Assembly: GCF_007988865.1 (NCBI RefSeq)
Contig: NZ_BJUY01000001.1
Coordinates: 124,001 to 188,000, forward strand
Direction of reading: 5' to 3'
DNA: 64,000 nt
Origin: Alkalibacterium kapii
GTDB lineage: Bacteria > Bacillota > Bacilli > Lactobacillales > Carnobacteriaceae_A
The notes beneath the pieces were generated by a model that saw nothing but the letters and a program-made list of their open reading frames with translations, was not told the origin of the DNA and did not search any database. A program made the position numbers and the translations under genes. Shown here in pieces: positions 19,298 through 27,994 of this stretch. Position 1 is the first letter of the stretch. The number at the start of each line of letters is the position of its first letter.

Positions 19298-20245
19298 TTG
19301 AAAAAAATATTGATTACAGGTGCTCTTGGACAAATCGGTTCAGAGCTTACGTTGAAATTAAGAGAAGTTTACGGGGCGGAGAATGTTGTGGCTACCGACA
19401 TTAAAACACCGCAAAATTCAAAAGTCGTTTCAGAAGGTATTTTTGAACAGTTGGATGTGACTGATGCAGCACGCATGAATGATTTAGTGGAAACATATGA
19501 TGTGGATACCTTTATCCATTTAGCTGCTTTATTATCCGCCGTAGCCGAAGCTAAACCCAAACTAGCCTGGGATTTGAATATGGGGGGCTTACTTAATGCA
19601 CTGGAAGTTTCTAGAGAACATGATCTGACATTCTTTACCCCCAGTTCAATTGGAGCATTCGGCCCAACAACACCGAAAGACCAAACGCCTCAAGTAACGA
19701 TCCAACGGCCGACTACCATGTATGGCGTGACAAAAGTAAGCGGCGAATTGTTGTGCGATTATTATCATCAAAAATTTGGAGTGGATACACGCAGTGTCCG
19801 TTTCCCTGGACTCATTTCCTACGCTACACTTCCAGGCGGCGGGACGACGGATTATGCTGTGGATATATATTATGAAGCACTGGCAAATCATTCATACGCC
19901 TCATTTATTGCAGAAGGTACATATATGGACATGATGTATATGCCGGATGCGATCGAGCTGATCATAAAACTGATGGAAGCTCCTGCTGATAAACTTTTGA
20001 ATCGCAATGCTTACAATGTCAGTGCAATGAGCATAGCGCCAGAGGATATCGCTCAGGAAATCCAGAAACATATACCGGATTTTGAGCTGTCATATGATGT
20101 CGATCCTGTCAGACAACATATCGCTGAATCATGGCCCAATGCCCTTGACACTACTTCGGCTAAAGAAGAGTGGGGTTTTTCTCCTAAGTATGATTTAAAG
20201 AAAATGACAGAAGATATGCTGAAACAATTAAAGAAAAAGAACTAA
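19298..20245 (+). CDS. tdh: L-threonine 3-dehydrogenase, short-chain (epimerase-type)
   Basis: NAD-dependent oxidation of L-threonine to 2-amino-3-ketobutyrate, the substrate of Kbl. It belongs to the extended SDR / NAD-epimerase type of threonine dehydrogenase and not the zinc-dependent type. The Rossmann motif GALGQIG is at residues 8-14 and the catalytic YxxxK is in [10 protein letters not shown]. 315 residues. The start is a TTG at 19298 with GGAGG upstream. Downstream lie two terminators and a 52-bp repeat array. The function rests on family plus operon context with kbl. Confidence 0.88.
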   Translation: MKKILITGALGQIGSELTLKLREVYGAENVVATDIKTPQNSKVVSEGIFEQLDVTDAARMNDLVETYDVDTFIHLAALLSAVAEAKPKLAWDLNMGGLLNALEVSREHDLTFFTPSSIGAFGPTTPKDQTPQVTIQRPTTMYGVTKVSGELLCDYYHQKFGVDTRSVRFPGLISYATLPGGGTTDYAVDIYYEALANHSYASFIAEGTYMDMMYMPDAIELIIKLMEAPADKLLNRNAYNVSAMSIAPEDIAQEIQKHIPDFELSYDVDPVRQHIAESWPNALDTTSAKEEWGFSPKYDLKKMTEDMLKQLKKKN

Positions 20246-20250
20246 ATGAG

Positions 20251-20305
20251 AAAGACTGCATTTATCCATGAAATGATAGCTTTGTGGATGAACGCAGTCT
20301 TTTTT
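20251..20305 (+). terminator. Terminator after tdh
   Basis: AAAGACTGC (20251-20259) pairs with GCAGTCTTT (20294-20302) and an inner ATCCA / TGGAT extends the hairpin; a T run follows. Confidence 0.85.
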
Positions 20306-20330
20306 ATCGAGATATAAGAATAAGATGTGG

Positions 20331-20356
20331 AAGGCGGCCTGTTGTCGCCTTTTTTC
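20331..20356 (+). terminator. Second short terminator after tdh
   Basis: AAGGCG (20331-20336) pairs with CGCCTT (20346-20351), followed by TTTTT. It is a back-up terminator for the kbl-tdh transcript. Confidence 0.6.
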
Positions 20357-20423
20357 ATTTTGAATTAACTTGCTCAAACTCATTTTTTTGACTTGAAGTA
20401 GGTTCATATGGTGTCATATTAGG

Positions 20424-20660
20424 AACTCAAATCAGGTTTCTCCTTGAGCTGCTCTTATAACACTTTACAGTGGTAACTCATCTTAACCCCTTTAATGGAG
20501 TTAGTATTATGAGCGCTTGTAACAGCTACCCGATCACACTTATTGTTTTGAGTTACCATTAAAGAGGGCTATAGTATAAACTCGAGCACAAACAACTACT
20601 GGAGTTCCTGTTATATCGCTGAATAATAGTTTCTCGAACCACTTTCTCTGCGTGAGTTCC
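20424..20660. repeat. Degenerate tandem array, exact 52-bp period (array 1)
   Basis: GAGTT or GAGCT recurs at 20446, 20498, 20550, 20602 and 20654, exactly 52 bp apart. The opposite half-site AACTC (or a one- to two-base variant) recurs at 20424, 20475, 20579 and 20631, 23 bp ahead of each GAGTT; the copy expected at 20527 is degraded. The best dyad is TAACTC (20474-20479) with GAGTTA (20498-20503). The rest of each unit has diverged. The array lies in the convergent gap between tdh and rpiA, after the tdh terminators. Confidence 0.75.
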
Positions 20661-20764
20661 CATTATTAGACTATCAGTCCATATCACCTATCTTCATATA
20701 AAGATTAACAGACACAATAAGATCGATTTCCTACTCTTCCCCTGTATCTTTTATCGCAATTCAA

Positions 20765-21442
20765 TCAGCGCTTGACATCTTTTACTTCTGGTCCATTTTC
20801 TGTACCCACAATAACTTTGGTCACACAGTCCAAAAACAGTCCGTGCTCTACAACCCCTGTCAGAGAATCCAGCCAGCTCGCAAGCTCATGCGGCTTATCG
20901 ATTTCTTCCAAATGAAGATCAATAATGTAATTTCCTGAATCCGTCAAATATAAGTCACCTTTATCGTCTTTTCTAAAGCTTGGCTTCATATGTTTTTTTT
21001 CAAATAGACGAAAAACTTGCTGACAGCCAAATTTCACGACTTCTACCGGTAATGGAAAAGCACCCAGTTTATGAACCAGTTTGCTGTCATCCACGATCCA
21101 TATCACTTCGGCTGACTGATTGGCTACCATCTTTTCAAATAAATGAGCACCCCCGCCTCCTTTTATTCCCTGGTAGTCATCAGAAATCTCATCGGCTCCA
21201 TCAATGGTAAGATCGATTTTTTCTATGTCATTGATATCTTTTAAAGGGATTCCCAACTTTCCAGCATGGTCTGCTGTTCTGTTTGAAGTCGTCACGCCAG
21301 TAATAGACAAGCCCTCTTCGTTTACACGTTTTCCTACTGCTTCAACCATATAATAAGCGGTAGATCCTGTACCAAGTCCTACAACCATCCCGTCTTTTAC
21401 AAATTCGGCCGCTTTATTTCCTACCATTTCTTTAAAATTCAT
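20765..21442 (-). CDS. rpiA: Ribose-5-phosphate isomerase A
   Basis: Interconverts ribose-5-phosphate and ribulose-5-phosphate in the pentose phosphate pathway. 225 residues with [10 protein letters not shown] near residue 22, TIDGADEI and [11 protein letters not shown], all diagnostic for RpiA; the catalytic Glu is in the last of these. It is monocistronic, with the potABCD operon ending upstream behind its own terminator. It is convergent with tdh across 52-bp array 1. Confidence 0.96.
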   Translation of the reverse strand: MNFKEMVGNKAAEFVKDGMVVGLGTGSTAYYMVEAVGKRVNEEGLSITGVTTSNRTADHAGKLGIPLKDINDIEKIDLTIDGADEISDDYQGIKGGGGAHLFEKMVANQSAEVIWIVDDSKLVHKLGAFPLPVEVVKFGCQQVFRLFEKKHMKPSFRKDDKGDLYLTDSGNYIIDLHLEEIDKPHELASWLDSLTGVVEHGLFLDCVTKVIVGTENGPEVKDVKR

Positions 21443-21496
21443 TTTACCGACTCCTTATTGTTTGTATTACTTCGATTATAGCACAGAAAATAGGCT

Positions 21497-21535
21497 GGAA
21501 AAAAAGAAGTGAGCATCCTAATTGGACGTCACTTC
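21497..21535 (-). terminator. Terminator of the pot operon
   Basis: Minus strand GAAGTGA (21529-21535) pairs with TCACTTC (21506-21512), followed by a run of eight T residues. Confidence 0.75.
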
Positions 21536-21547
21536 CTCTCATCAGTT

Positions 21548-22615
21548 TTATTTCAACGTTTTGAATTTTAAAAACAAGTCATTATATAGGCCTATAAACT
21601 CTTGTCCCAAATCTTCATATACTTCCAGTTTCTCCAGGGTACTTTGATCAGGATAAAACTGTTCATCTTCAATCGTCTCTTCTGCAAAATAGGCCATTGC
21701 CGCTTTATTTGGGGTACTGTAGCCGATATAATCAGCATTTTGAGCAGCTACCTCAGGGACAAGCATAAAATTGATGAAAGCATAAGCTGCTTCTTTGTTT
21801 TTTACCGTATAAGGAATAACCATATTGTCGAACCATAAATTCGACCCTTCTTCAGGGAGTATATAGTGGATGTCCTCATTTTCCCATATCATGTCAGCTG
21901 CCTCACCGGAATAAGTCACTGCCAGACCCGCTTCTTCCTGAATCATATACATCTTGATTTCATCAGCGACAAGTGCCTTGATATTGGGAGCTAGGTCCGT
22001 CAGTTTGTCGGCTGCCGCATCCAATTCGTTCCGGTCTTTAGAATTCAAAGAATGTCCCGTAGCCTGCAAACCGATCCCAAGCACTTCTCTGGCTCCATCG
22101 ATCATTAGAATGCTATTACGATATTCTGAATCGAATAAGTCCTCCCAAGTCATTGGAGCATCCTTGACCATGTTTTCATTATAAGCGATGCCTAACGTCC
22201 CCCAAAAATAAGGTATTGAATACTGATTACCCCGATCAAAACTCAAATCCATAAACGCACCATCTATATTTTCGAATCCGTTTATTTTTTCATGATCAAG
22301 TGGAAGAACAAGGTCTTCTTTTATCATTCGAGCAATCATATACTCACTCGGAATCACTAAATCATATCCTGTTCCGCCCTGCTCGACTTTCGTATACATT
22401 GCTTCGTTTGAATCAAATGTTTCATAAATCACTTGATAGCCTGTTTCTTTTTCAAAGCGTGAGAGCAGTTCTGGGTCGATATAATCTCCCCAGTTATATA
22501 AATGGAAGATATCTGGTTCCGCAGTGCCACTGGTGTGCTGCAAAAGATTCTTGGTAAAGTGCAGACCACTGGCGAGCAACACGATCAAAAAGGATAGAAC
22601 TGTCAGCTTTTTCAT
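21548..22615 (-). CDS. potD: Spermidine/putrescine-binding protein PotD
   Basis: Extracellular solute-binding subunit of the polyamine ABC importer. 355 residues with a hydrophobic N-terminal anchor (about 4-20) and no lipobox cysteine, as in streptococcal PotD, then the mature start LYNWGDYIDPELL. Aromatic and acidic residues expected for polyamine binding are visible in YWGT-like and NMVIPYTV segments. Its ATG overlaps the stop of potC by one base, and it is last in the operon potA-B-C-D. Confidence 0.93.
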   Translation of the reverse strand: MKKLTVLSFLIVLLASGLHFTKNLLQHTSGTAEPDIFHLYNWGDYIDPELLSRFEKETGYQVIYETFDSNEAMYTKVEQGGTGYDLVIPSEYMIARMIKEDLVLPLDHEKINGFENIDGAFMDLSFDRGNQYSIPYFWGTLGIAYNENMVKDAPMTWEDLFDSEYRNSILMIDGAREVLGIGLQATGHSLNSKDRNELDAAADKLTDLAPNIKALVADEIKMYMIQEEAGLAVTYSGEAADMIWENEDIHYILPEEGSNLWFDNMVIPYTVKNKEAAYAFINFMLVPEVAAQNADYIGYSTPNKAAMAYFAEETIEDEQFYPDQSTLEKLEVYEDLGQEFIGLYNDLFLKFKTLK

Positions 22616-23448
22616 TAAGGTCTCACCGCTTTCTCGTGATTAGTTGGATCCAAAGATAAGGGTTGTTTTTTTGAACGCTGCTTTTTCTGTATAAAATAAT
22701 AGATAAGAACGAGGCCTATCGTTACTAAAAAGAGAAGCGTACTCAATGCATTGATTTCCAGGCTCACGCCTTGACGCGCACGCGAGTAGATTTCAACCGC
22801 TAACGTTGCAAATCCATTGCCTGTCACAAAAAAAGATACTGCAAAATCGTCGATCGAATACGTAAAAGCCATAAAGAAACCTGCAAAAACACCTGGACGG
22901 ATGTCCGGCAAAATGATTTCTTTCAAAACCTGCCACTGATTTGCGCCCAGATCTCTGCCGGCTGTGATCATGTGTTCATTCATTTCTTCAAGTTTCGGTA
23001 AAACCATCAATACAACGATAGGTATGCTGAAGGCGATGTGAGAAACAAGGACGGAATAAAAGCCTAGTCTGAAACCGATCAGCGTAAACAACAGAAGGAA
23101 ACTGGCTCCTATAATGACATCAGGAGAAACAAGCAGGATCGTGTTCAGGTTGATAAGGATGCGTTGGGTCCGCTTCGCTCTGGAAAAATAAATACCAATA
23201 GCTCCCAGTGTACCTATTACAGTCGCAGCGAGAGAAGAGAGTAGCGCCACGCGCAGTGTATCAAGAGCAATAATCAAAAGGCGCGTGTCTTTTTGAAGCG
23301 CTGAATAATGTTTAAAAGTGAAACCTTGAAACTGATTCATCGTTCCGGCTTTATTAAATGAATAAAAGAACAAATATAAAATCGGCAGATACAGCAGGAT
23401 GAAAACGACAGCAAGATAGACCGAAGAGCGTTTTGTATTCTTTTTCAT
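22615..23448 (-). CDS. potC: Spermidine/putrescine ABC transporter permease PotC
   Basis: 277 residues with six membrane segments. The EAA-loop that docks with the ATPase reads AGRDLGANQWQVLKEIILP. N-terminal membrane segment about 12-30. GAGGAGG lies before the ATG, and the start overlaps the potB stop by one base (TAATG), so translation is coupled. It forms the membrane channel together with PotB. Confidence 0.93.
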   Translation of the reverse strand: MKKNTKRSSVYLAVVFILLYLPILYLFFYSFNKAGTMNQFQGFTFKHYSALQKDTRLLIIALDTLRVALLSSLAATVIGTLGAIGIYFSRAKRTQRILINLNTILLVSPDVIIGASFLLLFTLIGFRLGFYSVLVSHIAFSIPIVVLMVLPKLEEMNEHMITAGRDLGANQWQVLKEIILPDIRPGVFAGFFMAFTYSIDDFAVSFFVTGNGFATLAVEIYSRARQGVSLEINALSTLLFLVTIGLVLIYYFIQKKQRSKKQPLSLDPTNHEKAVRP

Positions 23449-24254
23449 TATCCGATGCCTCCTCTTTGATGTTTACGAGTAAGCCCCATAACCACAAACA
23501 CGATTACAATCAGGACGATCCCCATCACAGATCCCATCCCCCAGTTCTTTGTAACGAGAAAGTGCTGTTCAATCGCTGTTCCTAATGTCATGACACGGTT
23601 CCCTGCTATGAGCCGGGTCAGCATGAAGAGCGACAAAGAAGGAATAAACACGGCCTGGATCCCACTTCTCACTCCCGATAAGGATAAGGGATAAACAACT
23701 GAACGAAACGTCTGCCACTCGTTTGCTCCTAAATCCCGGCTTGCTAGAATCAGCGATCCTTCAATACCGTCAAGGGCATTAAATAACGGCAGCAGCATAA
23801 AGGGAATTTCAATATACGTAGCAACGATCAAAAAACTCGATCGTGTAAAAAGGAGCGGCTGAGGGCCGACCCCCATCACACCAAGCAGCTGGTTGACGAG
23901 ACCTGACTGACTCAGTATCCCAATAAACGCATAAGCTTTAAGCAGGATGTTTATCCACGTTGGTAAAATCAGCACTAAAAGCCAAAGTTGTTTGTGTTTT
24001 GTCTTTGTAAGAAAGTATGCGGCAGGATAACTTATAAAAAGAGTCATGGCAGTGATCAAAAAAGCGTATAAAAAGCTTTGTCCCGTCATATACAGATAAA
24101 CGGGGGATGTAAAATAACCCTTGAGATTTAAAAATGTAAAGGATCCATCCATATCTCTAAAGGACTGAAACAGCATCAAAAGGACAGGTACAACAACGAA
24201 CAAGCCCATCCATAAATAATAAGGGGCGGACAGCAGCTTTCTTTGTTTATCCAT
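23448..24254 (-). CDS. potB: Spermidine/putrescine ABC transporter permease PotB
   Basis: The start at 24254 (MDKQRKLL) is chosen because AAAGGAG lies 9 bp upstream; the frame extends seven codons further, but the upstream ATG at 24275 contains that ribosome site in its own codons and has none before it. This gives 268 residues, six membrane segments and the EAA-loop [19 protein letters not shown]. The gene overlaps potA by 8 bp. It is the second permease of the importer. Confidence 0.92.
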   Translation of the reverse strand: MDKQRKLLSAPYYLWMGLFVVVPVLLMLFQSFRDMDGSFTFLNLKGYFTSPVYLYMTGQSFLYAFLITAMTLFISYPAAYFLTKTKHKQLWLLVLILPTWINILLKAYAFIGILSQSGLVNQLLGVMGVGPQPLLFTRSSFLIVATYIEIPFMLLPLFNALDGIEGSLILASRDLGANEWQTFRSVVYPLSLSGVRSGIQAVFIPSLSLFMLTRLIAGNRVMTLGTAIEQHFLVTKNWGMGSVMGIVLIVIVFVVMGLTRKHQRGGIG

Positions 24255-25371
24255 GGAAATCGGCTCCTTTTTCATCCGCGTTCACAGATGTCGTATACTG
24301 CTCTATCCGCTCATCAAAATCTTCTTCTGTCTCACTTAAACGCATGATATGAATGTCTTCAGGCTGAAACGTGAGGCCGACAATTTTTCCTGATTCTGTC
24401 TTTTTTGTAGAATGTATCAACCACTCATTGCCGCTCTGGTCAAGGCCAACGATCTCATAATGAACGCCGCGAAAAAGCTGTGTTTCAACCGTTATTTGTA
24501 TTTGACCAGCATCAGCGTCCGTGACTGTCAAATCTTCCGGACGTATAACGACATCAACTTTTTCATTTGTATTCATGCCGCCATCTACACAAACAAACCG
24601 TTTGCCAGCAAAAGATACGAGATAATCAGAAAGCATACGTCCCTTTACAATATTGCTTTCACCAATAAAATCAGCAACGTAGCGATTGATGGGTTCATCG
24701 TAAATATCCATAGGTGTACCTGTCTGAACGATCTCTCCATTTTTCATGACCATGATTTCATCACTCATAGCAAGTGCTTCTTCCTGATCATGTGTAACGA
24801 ATAGGAAGGTGATCCCCAGCCGGCGCTGCAGTGCTCGCAGTTCATACTGCATTTCCGTACGTAATTTCAAATCAAGCGCTGAGAGAGGTTCATCCAGTAA
24901 AAGAACATCCGGTTCATTGACGATCGCACGCGCTATGGCAACGCGCTGTTTCTGTCCGCCCGACATTTCTGTGGTCTCTTTGTTTTCAAATCCATTCAGA
25001 CGTACGAGCTGTAGAGCTGTCTTTACCTTTTCTCTTATTTGCTGTTTACTTATTCTTTTCAATTTCAATCCAAAAGCCACATTATCAAAAACATTCATAT
25101 GAGGAAACAAGGCATAATCCTGGAAGACGGTGTTGACTTTACGTTTTTCAGCAGGCGTGTTGATGGCATTATCTCCATTCAAGACGACGACTCCGCTGCT
25201 AGGCTGTGTAAAACCCGCGATAATATTAAGAATCGTCGACTTCCCGCAGCCTGAAGGACCTAATAATGTATAAAACTTTCCTTTTTTCAGTTCAAATGTA
25301 ATATCTTTCAAGACATATTCTTCTTCATACTTTTTTTCAACGTGCGTGAAGGAAACAATATTTTTTTCCAT
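24247..25371 (-). CDS. potA: Spermidine/putrescine ABC transporter ATP-binding protein PotA
   Basis: Cytoplasmic ATPase of the polyamine importer. 374 residues: Walker [10 protein letters not shown] near 38-46, signature [10 protein letters not shown], Walker B DVLLLDEP, and a C-terminal TOBE regulatory domain from about 270. The start at 25371 (MEKNIVSF) follows AAAAGGGGTG. A GTG at 25383 in the same frame lies inside that ribosome site and is rejected. It is first in potABCD. Its ribosome site is buried in a hairpin (25381-25435). Confidence 0.93.
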   Translation of the reverse strand: MEKNIVSFTHVEKKYEEEYVLKDITFELKKGKFYTLLGPSGCGKSTILNIIAGFTQPSSGVVVLNGDNAINTPAEKRKVNTVFQDYALFPHMNVFDNVAFGLKLKRISKQQIREKVKTALQLVRLNGFENKETTEMSGGQKQRVAIARAIVNEPDVLLLDEPLSALDLKLRTEMQYELRALQRRLGITFLFVTHDQEEALAMSDEIMVMKNGEIVQTGTPMDIYDEPINRYVADFIGESNIVKGRMLSDYLVSFAGKRFVCVDGGMNTNEKVDVVIRPEDLTVTDADAGQIQITVETQLFRGVHYEIVGLDQSGNEWLIHSTKKTESGKIVGLTFQPEDIHIMRLSETEEDFDERIEQYTTSVNADEKGADFHG

Positions 25372-25380
25372 CAACAAAAA

Positions 25381-25435
25381 CACCCCTTTTAAAACCGATT
25401 TTATCGAACCTCATTATTATATCGGCTAAGGGGTG
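25381..25435 (-). promoter_or_regulatory. Hairpin sequestering the potA ribosome binding site
   Basis: In the minus-strand RNA, CACCCCTT pairs with AAGGGGTG, and CCGAT pairs with ATCGG just inside. The 3' arm AAGGGGTG is the potA Shine-Dalgarno sequence. The stem is followed by TTTTTGTT, so the same hairpin could also work as a terminator or attenuator for read-through from the Gfo/Idh gene upstream. Either way, folding should lower PotA synthesis. Confidence 0.55.
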
Positions 25436-25544
25436 AAATGCAATATTTATTTGATTTATATAACCTGTTCATCAAGAAAATGTGTTCAAAAATTGGCGAT
25501 AAAACGACACAGTTTTAAAAAATCATTATTAAACTAACTGCTTG

Positions 25545-26465
25545 TCATTCTTTACTGTTTTTATAGTTTTGGATGATGGTTTCACATACTTCATGAGTGA
25601 GTAATGCACTTTTTAATGAAATGGGATTTTCTCCACCTGTTTCCACTGCTTGTATAAAGGCTGCTATCATAGGAGCAAAGCCTCTTTTTTCCAGCATTTC
25701 TACCCAGTCACCTGCTTTAGTCATCATGGCTCCTTCACTGTTGTAGGTCGTTTTATCGGTAAGGTTTTTCAAAATGACTGTCGCTTCAGGACTTTGTACT
25801 TCATATACTTCAAGTTTTGCTCCTGATTCATTATTTATAGCAACATAAGCCGTAGATTTTGATGTCTTAAGCATCACCCATGCTCGCTTGAATCGACCCC
25901 TTTCAACAACAATATCAGACTGAATGACTTCCGGCGGTTCATCCATGAGATAGAGCGCTGTATCCAGCGGATGGATCATCAAATCATAAACACGATAGCG
26001 CACATCGAAATCTGTGTTATCGCTTTGGTTTTTTTGTAGGATCAGATGATTTTTATTCGGTAATTGCTTGATCTCCTGAACCATAGGAGCAAAACGTCTG
26101 TTGAACCCCGTCATAAGAAGCGTTTTCTGTTTATCTGCATACGTCAATAACGCTTTCGTTTGCTCACTGTTTTCAGTCAGCGGTTTATCGACAAACACAG
26201 GGATTTTCTTCTTTAAAAATGCCCGACATACGTCCTCGTGAGTGTCTGACGGCGTGTGGATAAAAACGGCATCCACACGCTCCAAAAGATTTTTCCAGTC
26301 AGTAAACTGACGATCCTCAGGAATGCCGTATTTTTTCCCTACTGTTTTTAACGTATCCGGTGTACGCGTCGAAAAATACCATTCATGCTTTGTATGTCGA
26401 GCTGTATAAATGGGTAAATATGCTTTTTGAGCAATGTTACCTAATCCTATGACACCTATTTTCAA
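25545..26465 (-). CDS. Gfo/Idh/MocA family oxidoreductase
   Basis: NAD(P)-dependent dehydrogenase, probably acting on a sugar or inositol-like polyol; the substrate cannot be read. The start is taken as the TTG at 26465 with GGAGGG 8 bp upstream, so that the protein begins with the Rossmann strand KIGVIGLGNIAQKAYLP; this gives 306 residues. The family motif VDKPLTEN (EKP-like, here DKP) and the catalytic-region HPLDTALYL are present. It is a single gene between murB and potABCD, with no obvious terminator after it. Confidence 0.85.
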   Translation of the reverse strand: MKIGVIGLGNIAQKAYLPIYTARHTKHEWYFSTRTPDTLKTVGKKYGIPEDRQFTDWKNLLERVDAVFIHTPSDTHEDVCRAFLKKKIPVFVDKPLTENSEQTKALLTYADKQKTLLMTGFNRRFAPMVQEIKQLPNKNHLILQKNQSDNTDFDVRYRVYDLMIHPLDTALYLMDEPPEVIQSDIVVERGRFKRAWVMLKTSKSTAYVAINNESGAKLEVYEVQSPEATVILKNLTDKTTYNSEGAMMTKAGDWVEMLEKRGFAPMIAAFIQAVETGGENPISLKSALLTHEVCETIIQNYKNSKE

Positions 26466-26579
26466 ATCTTTGTCCCTCCGTAATTTTCTCTTTAACGCTA
26501 TAATTACTATACCATGCGTCAGAGTCATTCCCTTTATAAAAAATCCACTCTCATATAAGGAGAATGGATCGTTTTTATA

Positions 26580-27581
26580 TCAATTTGTACTTTCATCAGC
26601 AAGTGAGATTTTACTGAAGGTTGATTTCAAAGACGTTTTTGCCTTATCAATCAGAACACGTCCTGTTTTTTCATTTGAAACCAGATCTTGTCCAATGATC
26701 TTAACTTCAGTTTCAAGGGTAACACCATCTTTTTCAAGGATCACTTCTTTGATATGTTCAATCAATTCGATATAATCTGTCGCTGTGGCGTTATCGATAT
26801 TCACAATGAATCCTGCATGTTTCATTGAGACCTGTGCGCCGCCCCATGTATAACCCTGAAGACCGGCATCTTGAATAAGCTTGCCTGTAAAGTAGCCTGT
26901 TGGACGTTTAAAGACAGAACCACAAGAGGGGTACTCGAGTGGCTGCTTGGATGTCCTTAAATAACTAAGTTCATCCATTTTAGCTTTGATTTCTTCTGGA
27001 TCGCCAGCTTCTAATTCAAAAACGACCTCTAACGCAATATCATCGGTTTCCTGCATGATACTGTGTCTGTAATCAAAATCCATCTCCTCATTCGTCATTT
27101 CTTTGATTACACCTTTTCGGGTCAGTAACGTGACTTGTTTGATCACTTCTTTGACCTCGCCTCCATAGGCACCGGCATTCATGTAAATGGCTCCCCCGAC
27201 ACTCCCCGGGATACCACAGGCAAACTCGAGCCCAGTAAGTTCTGCTTCTAATGCACGTTTACTGACTTCGATCAAAGGTGCACCGGTAAGCACACGGATG
27301 GTCTTGTCTTCGATCGTGATTCGGTTCATATCAGTCAGAATAATCGTAGCTCCGCGAATACCACCGTCTTTGACGATCAAATTGCTGGCATTGCCTAAAA
27401 TAGTTGTCGGCCAGTCATTTTCATTCAGCCATTTCATTAAAGCTTGAACTTCTTCTTTACTTTTAGGGAATATCAAAGCATCAGCAGGTCCACCTGTTCG
27501 GGTATAGGTATACTTTGATAAGGGTTCATCAATTTTTATATTAGCATCTGGAAATGCCTTTACTAGATCTTTTATAGTCAT
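26580..27581 (-). CDS. murB: UDP-N-acetylenolpyruvoylglucosamine reductase
   Basis: FAD-dependent reduction of UDP-GlcNAc-enolpyruvate to UDP-MurNAc in peptidoglycan synthesis. It has the FAD-binding YTRTGGPADAL, NASNLIV and the GIPGSVGGAIYMNAGAYGGE block, plus SCGSVFKRP, which carries the catalytic serine of type II MurB. The start at 27581 (MTIKDLV) follows AGAGGA at a somewhat long 12-bp spacing; the frame remains open to 27653 without a better ribosome site. About 333 residues, with a C-terminal extension of roughly 25 residues beyond the usual end. Often associated with potABCD in lactobacilli and streptococci, as here. Confidence 0.93.
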   Translation of the reverse strand: MTIKDLVKAFPDANIKIDEPLSKYTYTRTGGPADALIFPKSKEEVQALMKWLNENDWPTTILGNASNLIVKDGGIRGATIILTDMNRITIEDKTIRVLTGAPLIEVSKRALEAELTGLEFACGIPGSVGGAIYMNAGAYGGEVKEVIKQVTLLTRKGVIKEMTNEEMDFDYRHSIMQETDDIALEVVFELEAGDPEEIKAKMDELSYLRTSKQPLEYPSCGSVFKRPTGYFTGKLIQDAGLQGYTWGGAQVSMKHAGFIVNIDNATATDYIELIEHIKEVILEKDGVTLETEVKIIGQDLVSNEKTGRVLIDKAKTSLKSTFSKISLADESTN

Positions 27582-27782
27582 CGATTCAGTGATTCCTCTC
27601 ATTTTAAATGGTTGCTTTATATTCATTATATTATTCTTAGTTAAAATAAGCATATTCAGTTTAACATTATTATAGGTAATTGTGTAGAAATATCAATCAA
27701 TTGTCACTTTATAGACACTCAACCGTTTTCGCTTACTAAACCTTTTTGGAATTATCTCCGTCAAAACAAAAATGTGTGTAGC

Positions 27783-27811
27783 TTGCTTTTCAGTTCCCGG
27801 TTATCTATAAT
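27783..27811 (+). promoter_or_regulatory. Promoter of the riboswitch-ATPase unit
   Basis: TTGCTT (27783-27788) and TATAAT (27806-27811) are separated by 17 bp. Transcription would start near 27818, just ahead of the riboswitch. Confidence 0.6.
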
Positions 27812-27833
27812 TAATTTGACTTTTAAATTTATT

Positions 27834-27923
27834 ATGCGGGAGTAACTTGCAGGCGAACCTGTTGCAGTGCCACCATCCGTAGACTGATCATCTGCTGGTG
27901 CTGTATTAAATAGTGAGACGCAT
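27834..27923 (+). ncRNA. yybP-ykoY manganese riboswitch
   Basis: ATGCG (27834-27838) and CGCAT (27919-27923) form P1. The first conserved loop reads GCGGGAGTAAC and the second reads TAGTGAGACGC, as in the yybP-ykoY family, where the two loops dock and bind Mn2+ between them. P2 is GCAGG-CGAA-CCTGTTGC and P3 is CAGTGCCA paired with TGGTGCTG. The P1 3' strand is shared with the terminator stem at 27917-27927, so ligand-bound folding prevents termination. This is a transcriptional ON switch for the ATPase gene. Confidence 0.88.
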
Positions 27924-27962
27924 ACGGGACAGTCATCACTTATTCCGTATGTGTCTTTTTTT
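27917..27962 (+). terminator. Riboswitch expression-platform terminator
   Basis: GACGCATACGG (27917-27927) pairs with CCGTATGTGTC (27945-27955) with one G-T wobble, followed by seven T residues. Its 5' arm overlaps the riboswitch P1 3' strand (27919-27923), making the two folds mutually exclusive. Confidence 0.9.
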
Positions 27963-27994
27963 CTTACTCCCCATAGAACAGAAAGGATAAAACA

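Noticed and set aside
21548..22615. PotD missing its lipobox
   Set aside because: Streptococcal-type PotD also has an N-terminal hydrophobic anchor without a lipobox cysteine; this is not a defect.
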